Source: an uncultured Clostridia bacterium (GTDB lineage Bacteria; Bacillota_I; Bacilli_A; RF39; UBA660). From it: a DNA stretch of 49,012 bases. The notes under the pieces were generated by a model. It had not been told where the DNA came from, searched no databases, and saw only the letters and a program-made list of their open reading frames with translations. Of the stretch, positions 35,509-43,177 are shown piece by piece. Numbering within the stretch: the stretch's first letter is position 1; the number at the start of each line of letters is the position of its first letter. The stretch lies in contig CAOJDX010000009.1 in assembly GCA_948433435.1 (NCBI GenBank), forward strand, positions 1 to 49,012. Direction: 5' to 3'. A program made the position numbers and the translations under genes.

Positions 35509-36375
35509 TTAATTTAATACTCTTCTAATTGTTATTACAGATTTTTTCCCATAAAATGGAGTGGCATCTTCAACTATTCCTGTTTTGGAACTTTTGGCAT
35601 GGACAATTTTTTGTCCATCTCCTTCAAATAAGGCAACATGGCCAGCATAACAGATTATATCTCCAGCTCGGGCTTCGTTAATACTTGGTACCTCTGTACC
35701 TACTGATCTAAAGGCCAAAGATTGTCTAGGAACATCTATTCCAAAATTAGCATATACCAAATGGATAAATCCACTACAATCAGTTCCATTTGTTAGACTG
35801 TTTCCACCCCAAACATAAGGTCTACCAATAAACTGTTTGGCATAATTCACAATCTTAGTCCCCATTTCTGTATTTTGAGTATTAGAGGTTGTAGGGTTAT
35901 TTGATGTATTATTAGAAGGAGGAATATTACTAGTATCATTCATTATAGTTACTTTGGTATACTCGTCACTTATCGTTGAACTGTATGAACCACCACTTTC
36001 TCTAACTGAGTCCATCTCTGCTTGTGTATTTTCCGCTGCTGTCCAACAACTTGATAAATTTAAAACAGTCAAATCATTATCATCGCTTATTCCCACTTCT
36101 CCAGATTCATTTATAATATTCATCGTTAAATTTATTGTAAGTGGTAAAAAGAAAATGATACATGCTGCTATAACAGAGTTGGTAAAAGATTTTAATCCCT
36201 TTTTATCATTATCGGGATTTAATACTAATTTGATAAATTTAACCATTCCTGAAATTAATAAAATCAACGGTACAGCAATTTGAACTAGGTTGAGTGTTCT
36301 TCTTATAATTACTAAAATTGTTGCTAAAACAAAGTCTGAACATATACTTGCATTAGCTATTAAACTGAAAGACAC
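35509..36375 (-). CDS. VirB2-like membrane module fused to an NlpC/P60 peptidase
   Basis: Two-helix membrane region (about 17-50 and 63-90, with NPDNDKKGLKSF between), then Cys110 in SSCW, a Ser/Thr/Asn-rich linker (about 125-170) and a C-terminal NlpC/P60 domain. This has PYVWGG, catalytic Cys200 in TDCSGFIH, His246 in YAGHVALFEG and His259, fitting cleavage of peptidoglycan stem peptides. The domain should lie outside the membrane. The frame opens at a GTG overlapping the SD (36384); the next in-frame GTG at 36375, 6 bases after AGGTG, is the more likely start. It sits beside its domain-less paralogue and murC. Confidence 0.85.
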   Translation of the reverse strand: MSFSLIANASICSDFVLATILVIIRRTLNLVQIAVPLILLISGMVKFIKLVLNPDNDKKGLKSFTNSVIAACIIFFLPLTINLTMNIINESGEVGISDDNDLTVLNLSSCWTAAENTQAEMDSVRESGGSYSSTISDEYTKVTIMNDTSNIPPSNNTSNNPTTSNTQNTEMGTKIVNYAKQFIGRPYVWGGNSLTNGTDCSGFIHLVYANFGIDVPRQSLAFRSVGTEVPSINEARAGDIICYAGHVALFEGDGQKIVHAKSSKTGIVEDATPFYGKKSVITIRRVLN

Positions 36376-36416
36376 ATTTATCACCTACTTTTTTTGATTT
36401 ACTTCTTCTATTATAC

Positions 36417-37130
36417 TTATTTTATTAAAAATTTAAAGTCGTTTCTTGTAAAATATTCTTCTTCTCCAAAAACAGAATAAACTTCAAAAGCTCTATAGAC
36501 TATTAAGTGAGAGTTTTCGATGTAATAATTAGCATGATCAATATAGTTTGTTATATTTCTATGTTCTAAATAACAACTATAATTGCATTCATTTTTATCA
36601 ATATATCCTTTTTCTACTTCATCTAGATATTTTTCTTGCATAGTTTTGGCCATAATTTCGTTTATTTCTGCATAAGTTATATTAAATTTTCTGATAATTT
36701 CTTCGTTGGTTAGCAATTTACAATTCTCTTTTAAATCAAAGACATATGTTTTATAATTGTATGAAAGCTGTTCTAATTGGTCAACATCTCTAAAGGTCAA
36801 AACTATGGATAGGATATTTTTATTTTGATTATAGCGATATGTAACTGTTTTATTTTTATTTTTGGAGTTCAAGTAATCTTTTGTTAATGTGATTATTTCT
36901 TCATTAACTTTTTTTGCTTGCTCTCCTTTTATATTGATATATGGTACCTTAGCATTATTTACTGAAGAATATTTTGTGTAAACATATTCTTTTGTATTAT
37001 CTATCTTGTAATTTGTATAAGTACTTTCTTTTTGATTTTTTACGATTTGTAAGATCACAAATAAACCAATTACTATAATTAGTAAGACCAATAATTTTTT
37101 ATTATATTCTATTTTCCTATTAGTTTTCAT
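36417..37130 (-). CDS. Membrane-anchored protein with DUF3298/RsiV-like domain
   Basis: A 237-residue protein: basic N-terminus, one transmembrane helix at about 13-29, and an extracytoplasmic domain. The pattern VPYINIKGEQAKKVNEEI..., then a FRDVDQLEQLSYNYKTYVFD strand and LLTNEEIIRKFNIT is typical of the PdaC/RsiV-type DUF4163-DUF3298 fold; I am moderately sure. Two close cysteines (CNYSC) follow a Glu/Asn-rich stretch. ATG at 37139 or 37130; the latter is 10 bases from AAAGG. The gene overlaps the end of trmR by 11 bases and so is translationally coupled to it. Confidence 0.72.
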   Translation of the reverse strand: MKTNRKIEYNKKLLVLLIIVIGLFVILQIVKNQKESTYTNYKIDNTKEYVYTKYSSVNNAKVPYINIKGEQAKKVNEEIITLTKDYLNSKNKNKTVTYRYNQNKNILSIVLTFRDVDQLEQLSYNYKTYVFDLKENCKLLTNEEIIRKFNITYAEINEIMAKTMQEKYLDEVEKGYIDKNECNYSCYLEHRNITNYIDHANYYIENSHLIVYRAFEVYSVFGEEEYFTRNDFKFLIK

Positions 37131-37722
37131 TCTCCACATTCCTTTTACTTATGGCTATTCCATCTCCTACTTCATAAAAAGTTGTTTGATAGGATTGATT
37201 TGTTGTTAAAAACTCTATATAACCTTGAATCTTTCTCACTAATGCTCTTAAATTTTTGCTTTCTATCTCTTCTAATTCTTTTTTTACTAATCCATGAAAA
37301 TTTATATTATCTGTTATGATATAACCCCCTTTTTTTAAATTATGTTCAAAGGTTAAAAAAAACTTTTTGTTTTGAGCTTTAGCAGCATCAATAAAGATTA
37401 AATCATACTTTTCTTCTAAATTCACATTACTAGCATCGTTGAACATTAAAGTTATTCTGTGTTCTAAATTAAATTTTTTAATATTTTTTAGAGCTTCTAG
37501 ATATCTTTCTTCATCTCTTTCAATTGTTGATATTTGAATGTTTTCATTTATTAAAGCCATTCTAATTGCTGAATATCCAATTGCCGTTCCAATTTCTAAG
37601 ATTTTGATAATCTTATTTTTTTGAATAAAATCTGTTAAAAATTCTATTCCATCGTCTTGCATAATAGGAACTTTATTTAGTTTAGCATATTCTTTTATTT
37701 TTTCTAGTTCTTCATTTACCAT
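37120..37722 (-). CDS. trmR: tRNA 5-hydroxyuridine methyltransferase TrmR
   Basis: SAM-dependent O-methyltransferase (YrrM family) that in Bacillus converts ho5U34 to mo5U34. The 200-residue protein has the SAM loop KILEIGTAIGYSAIRMA near 33-50, an acidic ISTIERDEERY strand end, DLIFIDAAKAQNKKFF carrying metal ligands, and ITDNINFHG. The frame opens with TTG (37728); the ATG at 37722, 8 bases after AGGA, is preferred. It overlaps mltG by 7 bases, as in Bacillus, where yrrL-yrrM are neighbours. Its partners trhP1/trhP2, adjacent in Bacillus, lie at 18099-20127 here. Confidence 0.9.
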   Translation of the reverse strand: MVNEELEKIKEYAKLNKVPIMQDDGIEFLTDFIQKNKIIKILEIGTAIGYSAIRMALINENIQISTIERDEERYLEALKNIKKFNLEHRITLMFNDASNVNLEEKYDLIFIDAAKAQNKKFFLTFEHNLKKGGYIITDNINFHGLVKKELEEIESKNLRALVRKIQGYIEFLTTNQSYQTTFYEVGDGIAISKRNVENEN

Positions 37723-38801
37723 ATCCAATTTCCTGCTTCCTTAATTTCTTGTACTTTTTGCAAGTGTTCATTACTATTTTTGGTATAATAAATATTGCCA
37801 AGTTTATCTGCTACAAAGTAATAATATGAACTTGAAGTTGGTGCTGTAGTGGCTTCTAGAGATGATTTGGAAATACTAGCTATAGGTCCCACAGGAAGAT
37901 CTTTCATATTCATATCTCTTGTATTATAAGGATTTTTAGTAGCAAATTGTTTTGAGGTTAAATCACTTGTCATAGGAAGTTGTAATGCATAATAAGTAGT
38001 AACATCACTACCTAAATTCATTTTTACTTTTAATCTATTTTCAAAAATACCTATTATCATTTTTCTATTTTCGGTAGTCGTTCCTTCTAATTCGGCCATA
38101 CTAGCTAAAGTAATATATTCATGGATAGTATGTTTTTTATTTTGTAAGTTTTCTTGGTAGGATGATAATACTTTATCTGTTTGATCAAGCATTTTTTCTA
38201 TAATTGTTTTTATAGCTACATCTTTATTAGCAAATTGATAAGTATCAGGAAATAAATATCCTTCTAAGGGATAATAAATACTAGCATTTAAAATATCCTC
38301 TGTTAAAAACCAATACTTATCTATTAATTCTTGAATATAAATATTATCCTTCATTACATTTATTACTTCTTCATAGCTATTAGAGGTTTTTTCACTAATT
38401 ACTTTTGCATAATCGGTAATTCTTTTTCCTTCCTTAAATGTGATATTAATTACTTCTTTATTCATCACATTTCCAGTACAAATTGTATCGATTATTTCAT
38501 TTAAGGTCATCTTCTTTTTTAAATCATAGGTTGCAGCTTTTAGAGAAGCACAGTTATTCAATTTAGTATACACTAAAAAGAAATTGCTATCTCTTATTAA
38601 TCCTTTTTTTTCTAAAAGTTGACCAATTTTTTTAGTTGACATTCCTGTTTCTATTTTTACTTCTATGATAGCTTCTGAAGTCTTATCCATTGGACTCACT
38701 AAATAACAATAAACACCACTACTAGCGATAAGAAGAAGGCCTAATATTACTAAAATAGCAATTATTGCTTTAACCTTTTTTTTCATTTTTCTTCTTCTCA
38801 T
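37716..38801 (-). CDS. mltG: Endolytic murein transglycosylase MltG
   Basis: Cuts nascent glycan strands at the membrane, releasing them from synthesis. The 361-residue protein has a basic cytoplasmic start, one transmembrane helix (about 11-32), a LysM-like region and the YceG domain. The catalytic glutamate is Glu237 in LASMAELEG, where the usual form is ASIVExE; the flanking NPYNTRDMNMKDLPVGPIAS block is intact. Several cysteines occur in the extracytoplasmic part. AAAGGGAG precedes the ATG. It stands between the DUF1292 gene and trmR, the standard Bacilli order. Confidence 0.94.
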   Translation of the reverse strand: MRRRKMKKKVKAIIAILVILGLLLIASSGVYCYLVSPMDKTSEAIIEVKIETGMSTKKIGQLLEKKGLIRDSNFFLVYTKLNNCASLKAATYDLKKKMTLNEIIDTICTGNVMNKEVINITFKEGKRITDYAKVISEKTSNSYEEVINVMKDNIYIQELIDKYWFLTEDILNASIYYPLEGYLFPDTYQFANKDVAIKTIIEKMLDQTDKVLSSYQENLQNKKHTIHEYITLASMAELEGTTTENRKMIIGIFENRLKVKMNLGSDVTTYYALQLPMTSDLTSKQFATKNPYNTRDMNMKDLPVGPIASISKSSLEATTAPTSSSYYYFVADKLGNIYYTKNSNEHLQKVQEIKEAGNWIW

Positions 38802-38832
38802 ATTCTCCCTTTCATAACAAACAACGAGCTAG

Positions 38833-39117
38833 TTAGTTTTGCTCGTCTTGATTATTCTTTAATTCATCTTGAATTGTTTTTAAGATCGTATCAATGATTT
38901 TCCATTCTTGATCTGTTTCTATTGCTTCTAGTTTAGAATGTTCCTCTTCAGGGTGGTAAATTGAGGCATATACTTGTACATTTCCTTCCTCGTCCTTAGT
39001 GTTGTCTGTATATACGATATAATCTTTATTAGTTTCTTCACTTTGAAAAGTAAATAAAACATCATATTTTACTTCTTTTCCTTCTTCATTAATAATTGTA
39101 AAACTATTTTGTTCCAT
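38833..39117 (-). CDS. DUF1292 protein (YrzB-like)
   Basis: A 94-residue acidic protein of the DUF1292/UPF0473 family: TIINEEGKEVKYDVLFTF, then KDYIVYTDNTKDEEGNVQVY and a C-terminal helix with EWKIIDTILKTI. Function unknown in any organism, though the ireB-ruvX-yrzB order is kept in most Bacilli. The ATG at 39117 has AGAGAGG. It starts 2 bases after the ruvX stop. Confidence 0.9.
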   Translation of the reverse strand: MEQNSFTIINEEGKEVKYDVLFTFQSEETNKDYIVYTDNTKDEEGNVQVYASIYHPEEEHSKLEAIETDQEWKIIDTILKTIQDELKNNQDEQN

Positions 39118-39119
39118 TT

Positions 39120-39536
39120 TTATTTTCCTCTCTTATCTAAATAACTTTGTAATATAATAGTTGCTGCCATACTGTCAATTACTTTTTTTCTTTTTTTTCT
39201 TGAGGTATTATTACTTATTAGAATATCAGTTGCCTGCTTGGTTGTTAATCTTTCATCTTGTAAGTAAACATTAAGGTTACAATTTTTTTCTAATTTTTCT
39301 TTAAAGGTTTCACTTAATTTGGCTTTTATTCCTATCGAGTTATTCATGTTCTTTGGATATCCTAAGACAATTGCATCTACTTTCTCTTCTTCTATTATCT
39401 TTTTTATTTCCGAAATAAGTAAATCGTAATTTTCTTCATGTCTTATTATCCTTAAGCTTCTAGCAATTGTGCCCGATTGATCAGAAATTGCAATTCCTAA
39501 AGTTCTTGAGCCTAAGTCTAGACCTAAATAACGCAT
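39120..39536 (-). CDS. ruvX: RuvX/YqgF RNase H-fold nuclease
   Basis: YqgF-family protein (138 residues, normal length), proposed to resolve Holliday junctions and to trim the pre-16S rRNA 5' end. The RNase H fold has Asp7 in GLDLGSRTLGIAI, VLGYPKNMN near 80 and the acidic DERLTTKQA near 112, followed by DSMAATIILQSYL. All three acidic positions look intact. Its ATG overlaps the ireB stop by one base (TAATG). Confidence 0.94.
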   Translation of the reverse strand: MRYLGLDLGSRTLGIAISDQSGTIARSLRIIRHEENYDLLISEIKKIIEEEKVDAIVLGYPKNMNNSIGIKAKLSETFKEKLEKNCNLNVYLQDERLTTKQATDILISNNTSRKKRKKVIDSMAATIILQSYLDKRGK

Positions 39537-39787
39537 TATTTTCTCTTTTGAAATTCTTCTAAAAGAACTTCTACAATTTTAGCTCTATCAATTGTCTGCA
39601 TTTTTTTACGAGCATCTTTATAACTAGAAATATATCCTAAATCTCCACTGATTAGATAACCTACGACTTGATTTGTGGGATTATATCCTCTTTCTTCTAA
39701 AGCATTATATACTTCTTTTAAAGTATAACGAATCTCCTCAATATTCATATCCTCAATATGAAAAAGACTTGTTTCTTCTAAATTCAT
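39536..39787 (-). CDS. ireB: IreB family protein
   Basis: Small UPF0297 protein (83 residues), a target of the PASTA kinase IreK in Enterococcus, where it restrains cephalosporin resistance. The family block reads IRYTLKEVYNALEERGYNPTNQ, then VGYLISGDLGYISSYKDARK, ending LLEEFQKRK. A threonine near the N-terminus (LEETSLF) is in the place of the known phosphosites. The frame opens at a GTG (39796) in the SD; the ATG at 39787, 8 bases from GAGG, is preferred. First gene of the ireB-to-murC run, behind promoter 39820-39848. Confidence 0.93.
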   Translation of the reverse strand: MNLEETSLFHIEDMNIEEIRYTLKEVYNALEERGYNPTNQVVGYLISGDLGYISSYKDARKKMQTIDRAKIVEVLLEEFQKRK

Positions 39788-39819
39788 TAAGTTCACCTCA
39801 CTATCTTTATTCTAATTTT

Positions 39820-39848
39820 ATTTTATCATTAATTTATTTTTTAAGCAA
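39820..39848 (-). promoter_or_regulatory. Promoter of the ireB operon
   Basis: Minus-strand TTGCTT (39848-39843), 17-base spacer, TAAAAT (39825-39820), with the ireB SD about 25 bases downstream. Confidence 0.55.
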
Positions 39849-39854
39849 ATTTCT

Positions 39855-41009
39855 TTACATTGTATATGTAAATGCCATAAAAGTTAAAAATACTAAGTAG
39901 ATCAAGGAGATGATATATCCATTTATTTTTTCAAAAGTACTACTCTTATATTTTACTCCTAAAGCCATGGTAATTAATAGCCCTCCTATTAAACCACCGA
40001 TATGAGCAAAGTTATCGATTCCAGTTATCATTAGTCCTAATAAAAGATTAGTAGCAATTAAGGGAATGATTTGACTTTTGACAATACTTCCTAAATATAC
40101 TCTATAATAGTAACCAAAATAGACCAAACTTCCCATTAGACCGAATATTGCTCCACTAGCTCCGACACTAACATTATTTCCTAAAAATATCATAGACATT
40201 AAAGAGGCGGTTACAGCACTGAATAAATATACTAAAAGATATTTTGTTTTTCCTAAAAAGCTTTCTAATTGAATTCCTATTACATAAAGAGCATAACAGT
40301 TAAAAAAGACATGAAAAATATTGGCATGTAGAAAAGTACCTGTTAGTATTCTATAATACTGTCCACTTTTAATTAAGGGATTATATATGCAGAATTTATT
40401 TAAAAAGTAGTTACTTTCGTTAAAAAGAAAGGGAATTAAATAAAGTAAAGTATTTATGGCAATTAATATATAAGTGATTATTGGATATTTAGGACGAAAT
40501 ATTTCCTCTACTTTTCTATTGTCTCTTACATTATGCTTATTAATATCATTAGTAATTTTTAGAAATAATTGTAATCCTTCTTCAGAGTATCTTAATTTAT
40601 TTGATATATCAGGAAAGGACTTTTTTAAAATAGTACTTTCTTTAATATCTTTTTCTTTTCCTATTTTTAAACAAGTAATATCTTTTGCTGAATTTTCCAT
40701 AAATGATTCTTCTATATCAAGAAATATACTTAATGTATTTATTTTAAATGTTAATGTTTTAGCTTTTATTTTTTTGACAATTCTTTTAGTTTTAAAGAGA
40801 TCAAAACCAAATTGTTCTTTATTTAGTATATTACCAGAGACAATTCTAACTATTTTATAATCCTCTTGTAAATTTTCAAGCCATATTTCATTATCTACTC
40901 CCTGTAAAATTACAGGATTATAGTTTTTTTCCGTTATAAAATAATGTAATAATTTCATAATTAACATATTCTTATCATCCAGTAATGACTCATCTACTTC
41001 ATATTTCAA
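39855..41009 (-). CDS. Rhomboid intramembrane serine protease
   Basis: Cleaves transmembrane substrates within the bilayer. In the 384-residue protein a soluble N-terminal domain of about 170 residues precedes six or seven helices. The dyad is Ser285 in GASGAIFG and His336 in NFAHIGG. HANIFHVFFNCYAL carries the helix-2 HxxxHxxxN-type motif. The large N-domain resembles that of Bacillus GluP/YqgP. The frame opens at an ATG (41027) that lies before the SD; GGAGG 7 bases upstream of the TTG at 41009 marks the real start. It is 58 bases upstream of ireB's ATG on the same strand. Confidence 0.9.
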   Translation of the reverse strand: MKYEVDESLLDDKNMLIMKLLHYFITEKNYNPVILQGVDNEIWLENLQEDYKIVRIVSGNILNKEQFGFDLFKTKRIVKKIKAKTLTFKINTLSIFLDIEESFMENSAKDITCLKIGKEKDIKESTILKKSFPDISNKLRYSEEGLQLFLKITNDINKHNVRDNRKVEEIFRPKYPIITYILIAINTLLYLIPFLFNESNYFLNKFCIYNPLIKSGQYYRILTGTFLHANIFHVFFNCYALYVIGIQLESFLGKTKYLLVYLFSAVTASLMSMIFLGNNVSVGASGAIFGLMGSLVYFGYYYRVYLGSIVKSQIIPLIATNLLLGLMITGIDNFAHIGGLIGGLLITMALGVKYKSSTFEKINGYIISLIYLVFLTFMAFTYTM

Positions 41010-41222
41010 TGTATCTCCTCCAGTCATATTATATTATATACTATAAGTTTGAATTAGAAAAGGACTAAGTTCTAAACTTTAAGTGAATTTTTATAAATAA
41101 AATCTCTATAAAAAAAGCATCATTCATCGTCATTTTATTTTTTTAATTCATTATTACTATAATAAAATTTAATTTTTCATAATTTAATATTTTTTATCAT
41201 AATATTTTTTAAGGAGAAAAAT

Positions 41223-41687
41223 ATGAAAATAGTTAATTTTTTTAGAAATTTTTTGATCATTTTTTTTATTTTTGGTTTTTGTTTATTATTTAGGCTTGAC
41301 TATCATTTTTATACAAGGTTAACTTTTCATCTATTTAAACCTTCTCTTTCTTTTTTTCAAATTTTTAATCTAGTTTATGCATTTCTTATTTCTCTATCAC
41401 TTTCAGAAATTATTTCTTTATATCATTTTAAAGATTTAAGTAAATCATTTTTTTTAAAATTTTTTATTAACCTTAGTAGTTTTATGTTCATTCGATTTTT
41501 CTTTAATTTTCATTATCTTTTATTTACCTTCCTTAGTAGTCTTTCTTTATTTATTAGTTTACTCTATCTTTATGAGGAGATTTCCTACTTAAATGAAAAA
41601 AGTACTAAGTATTTAGATATTAATGTTCTTTATAGTTTACTTCTTAGTGCTTTTACTTTTTGTTTATATGTATTAAATTGCTCTTAA
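41223..41687 (+). CDS. Phe-rich small membrane protein
   Basis: Not recognised. 154 residues with four or five hydrophobic segments (about 8-23, 43-63, 75-95, 97-115, 135-150) and an unusually high share of phenylalanine (runs such as FFKFF and RFFFNF). Only short loops, some basic. AAGGAG lies 6 bases before the ATG. It is followed 34 bases later by the 189-residue gene on the same strand, possibly one unit, though a TATAAT-like box at 41692-41698 may give the second gene its own start. Confidence 0.7.
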   Translation: MKIVNFFRNFLIIFFIFGFCLLFRLDYHFYTRLTFHLFKPSLSFFQIFNLVYAFLISLSLSEIISLYHFKDLSKSFFLKFFINLSSFMFIRFFFNFHYLLFTFLSSLSLFISLLYLYEEISYLNEKSTKYLDINVLYSLLLSAFTFCLYVLNCS

Positions 41688-41721
41688 TTATGATATAATT
41701 AGTTCATATGGAGGTGGAAGT

Positions 41722-42291
41722 ATGAAGCAAATTATTAAAAATGAAATGATTCAATATCATACATTATCGATTGAGGATAACATATCGGTCTTAGATTTTT
41801 TAATTAAAGATTGTTCTTTCAATTTTGTTCTTCAAAAAGTTGATACGACTTTATTTGAGCAAATGTTAAACAGTCCAAATGAACATTTATATTTAGAACA
41901 TCAATCTTTTATAGCAGGATATAATCCTAATTGTAGAGATGATTCCTATAGAAGTAGTGGTGGTTTAAAGTTGTCCGATGAAAAAGAGAAAGTATTAGGC
42001 TCTTTCTCTATTTTTCCAGATAAAGTTATTTATAATCCCTTTGGTGGTTTTTTTCACAAAGAGCGAGATTGTTTTGTCTACTTTGGCACATATTATTATA
42101 CTACGATGAGTATGATTGAAATTTTAATGGAAGTTTTGGATGGAAAAGATCTTTTAGTTTGTCTGGGAAATGATTATAAGCATCTTAATTATGTTCCTAT
42201 TTTAGAAAAAATTTCTATGGAAGAAATGGTAGCCTATGCTACTGATCCATTAAAAGGAGAAAAATTGTTACAAAAAAGAAGATCCTATTAA
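41722..42291 (+). CDS. Unknown 189-residue protein
   Basis: Not recognised. Soluble, no signal peptide. Features: a Cys/Asn/Arg/Asp segment (NPNCRDDSYRSSGG), a Gly/Phe-rich stretch (IYNPFGGFFHKERDCFVYFG) and a C-terminal helix with LLQKRRSY. AGGTGG precedes the ATG. It may be co-transcribed with the 154-residue membrane protein and ends at a terminator at 42310-42331. Confidence 0.65.
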   Translation: MKQIIKNEMIQYHTLSIEDNISVLDFLIKDCSFNFVLQKVDTTLFEQMLNSPNEHLYLEHQSFIAGYNPNCRDDSYRSSGGLKLSDEKEKVLGSFSIFPDKVIYNPFGGFFHKERDCFVYFGTYYYTTMSMIEILMEVLDGKDLLVCLGNDYKHLNYVPILEKISMEEMVAYATDPLKGEKLLQKRRSY

Positions 42292-42309
42292 CCTTAATAA
42301 CATCTCCTT

Positions 42310-42331
42310 AATAGCTTAGGCTATTTTTTTA
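42310..42331 (+). terminator. Terminator of the plus-strand pair
   Basis: Six-pair stem (42310-42315 with 42320-42325), 4-base loop, seven T. It overlaps the last codons of the convergent GNAT gene, which therefore supplies the T-run. Confidence 0.7.
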
Positions 42332-42884
42332 TTAATGAATATAGTTTTTGATCATAATATTGGTCACCTAATTTATAACTTTCTCTTTTAGTTGACTCAT
42401 AAGTCATGCCCAGACTTTCTATTAATTTAATAGAATTTAGATTATTTACTACTGATTCTGCTTCTACTCTATGAAAATTTAATTCATCAAAGTTATAATC
42501 AATTAGTCGTTGTACCGCTTCTTTGGCATAACCTCCTCCAGTATGGTTATAACTCAAAATGCAAGCCAATTTACTACTTTCATTTAAAATATCTGGAATA
42601 TTTTGAACTATTCCAATAATCTCATTTTCACTTTTGGTAACAATTCCCCAACGAAAATTTTCTTTTTTAGCATACCATTCTTGATATTTCGCTATTAATA
42701 TTTGAAACTTTTTAAAACTATCAAACGGTATTTGAGAATAGTATTTATGCCATTCAAAGTTATTATAAATATTATCATATAATGCCTTGGCATCACTATT
42801 TTCTAATGCCTTGGCATCACTATTTTCTATTCTTCTTAAAATTAGTCTTTCTGTTTCTAATACTTTTAATTCTATTTTATTCAT
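42321..42884 (-). CDS. RimJ/RimL-type GNAT acetyltransferase
   Basis: A 187-residue acetyltransferase of the ribosomal-protein-acetylase-like branch: LETERLILRRI near 10-20, WGIVTKSENEIIGIV, HTGGGYAKEAVQRLIDYNF (acetyl-CoA loop GGGYAKEA) and NLNSIKLIESLGM. Substrate unknown. Odd: ENSDAKAL is present twice in tandem right after the LILRRI strand, from an exact 24-base duplication (42781-42828). The promoter -10 is so close that a start at 42902 would precede the transcript; the ATG at 42884 is therefore the start. Confidence 0.9.
   Translation of the reverse strand: MNKIELKVLETERLILRRIENSDAKALENSDAKALYDNIYNNFEWHKYYSQIPFDSFKKFQILIAKYQEWYAKKENFRWGIVTKSENEIIGIVQNIPDILNESSKLACILSYNHTGGGYAKEAVQRLIDYNFDELNFHRVEAESVVNNLNSIKLIESLGMTYESTKRESYKLGDQYYDQKLYSLIKK
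42781..42828. repeat. Exact 24-base tandem duplication inside the GNAT gene
   Basis: Bases 42781-42804 and 42805-42828 are identical, adding eight in-frame residues (ENSDAKAL twice). Each unit holds the near-palindrome ATGCCTTGGCAT. Confidence 0.95.
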
Positions 42885-42902
42885 ACCCCTCACCTGTCGC
42901 AC

Positions 42903-42931
42903 ATTATACTACAAAGTTGTGTATTTGTCAA
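42903..42931 (-). promoter_or_regulatory. Consensus promoter of the GNAT gene
   Basis: Minus-strand TTGACA (42931-42926), 17-base spacer, TATAAT (42908-42903): a perfect sigma-A match, giving a very short leader. Confidence 0.9.
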
Positions 42932-43071
42932 TCTTCTGATATGATTGTAATTACTTTTATCTATGATAAATTGCTAAAATTATTTATTTTAAATCAATAA
43001 AATAGTTATTACTTTACTATAATGTTCCTTTTCTTCAGTATAAGTTTAATTAGTAAATATATTTATAAAAT

Positions 43072-43099
43072 TTGACGAAACTTGACTGCGAACTATACT
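43072..43099 (+). promoter_or_regulatory. Promoter of the triple winged-helix gene
   Basis: TTGACG (43072-43077), 16-base spacer, TATACT (43094-43099). Start near 43106. The -10 box is inside the inverted repeat at 43092-43124. Confidence 0.75.
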
Positions 43100-43124
43100 T
43101 TGCTTTATTATAAAGCAGTATAGT
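43092..43124. promoter_or_regulatory. Inverted-repeat operator over the -10 box
   Basis: Left arm 43092-43108 and right arm 43110-43124 match over 15 bases except for a two-base insert (TT) in the left arm. It spans the -10 and first transcribed bases. Because the left arm lies before the RNA start, this is better read as a DNA operator than an RNA hairpin. Confidence 0.65.
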
Positions 43125-43177
43125 ACTTATATTTTTAACTTATACAATCTTATTAATTATTCAAGGAGAGGAAAATT

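Noticed and set aside
35070-36375. Remains of an integrative conjugative element (VirB2-like proteins).
   Set aside because: No other conjugation genes, integrase, att-like repeats or composition shift; flanking genes form a wall operon.
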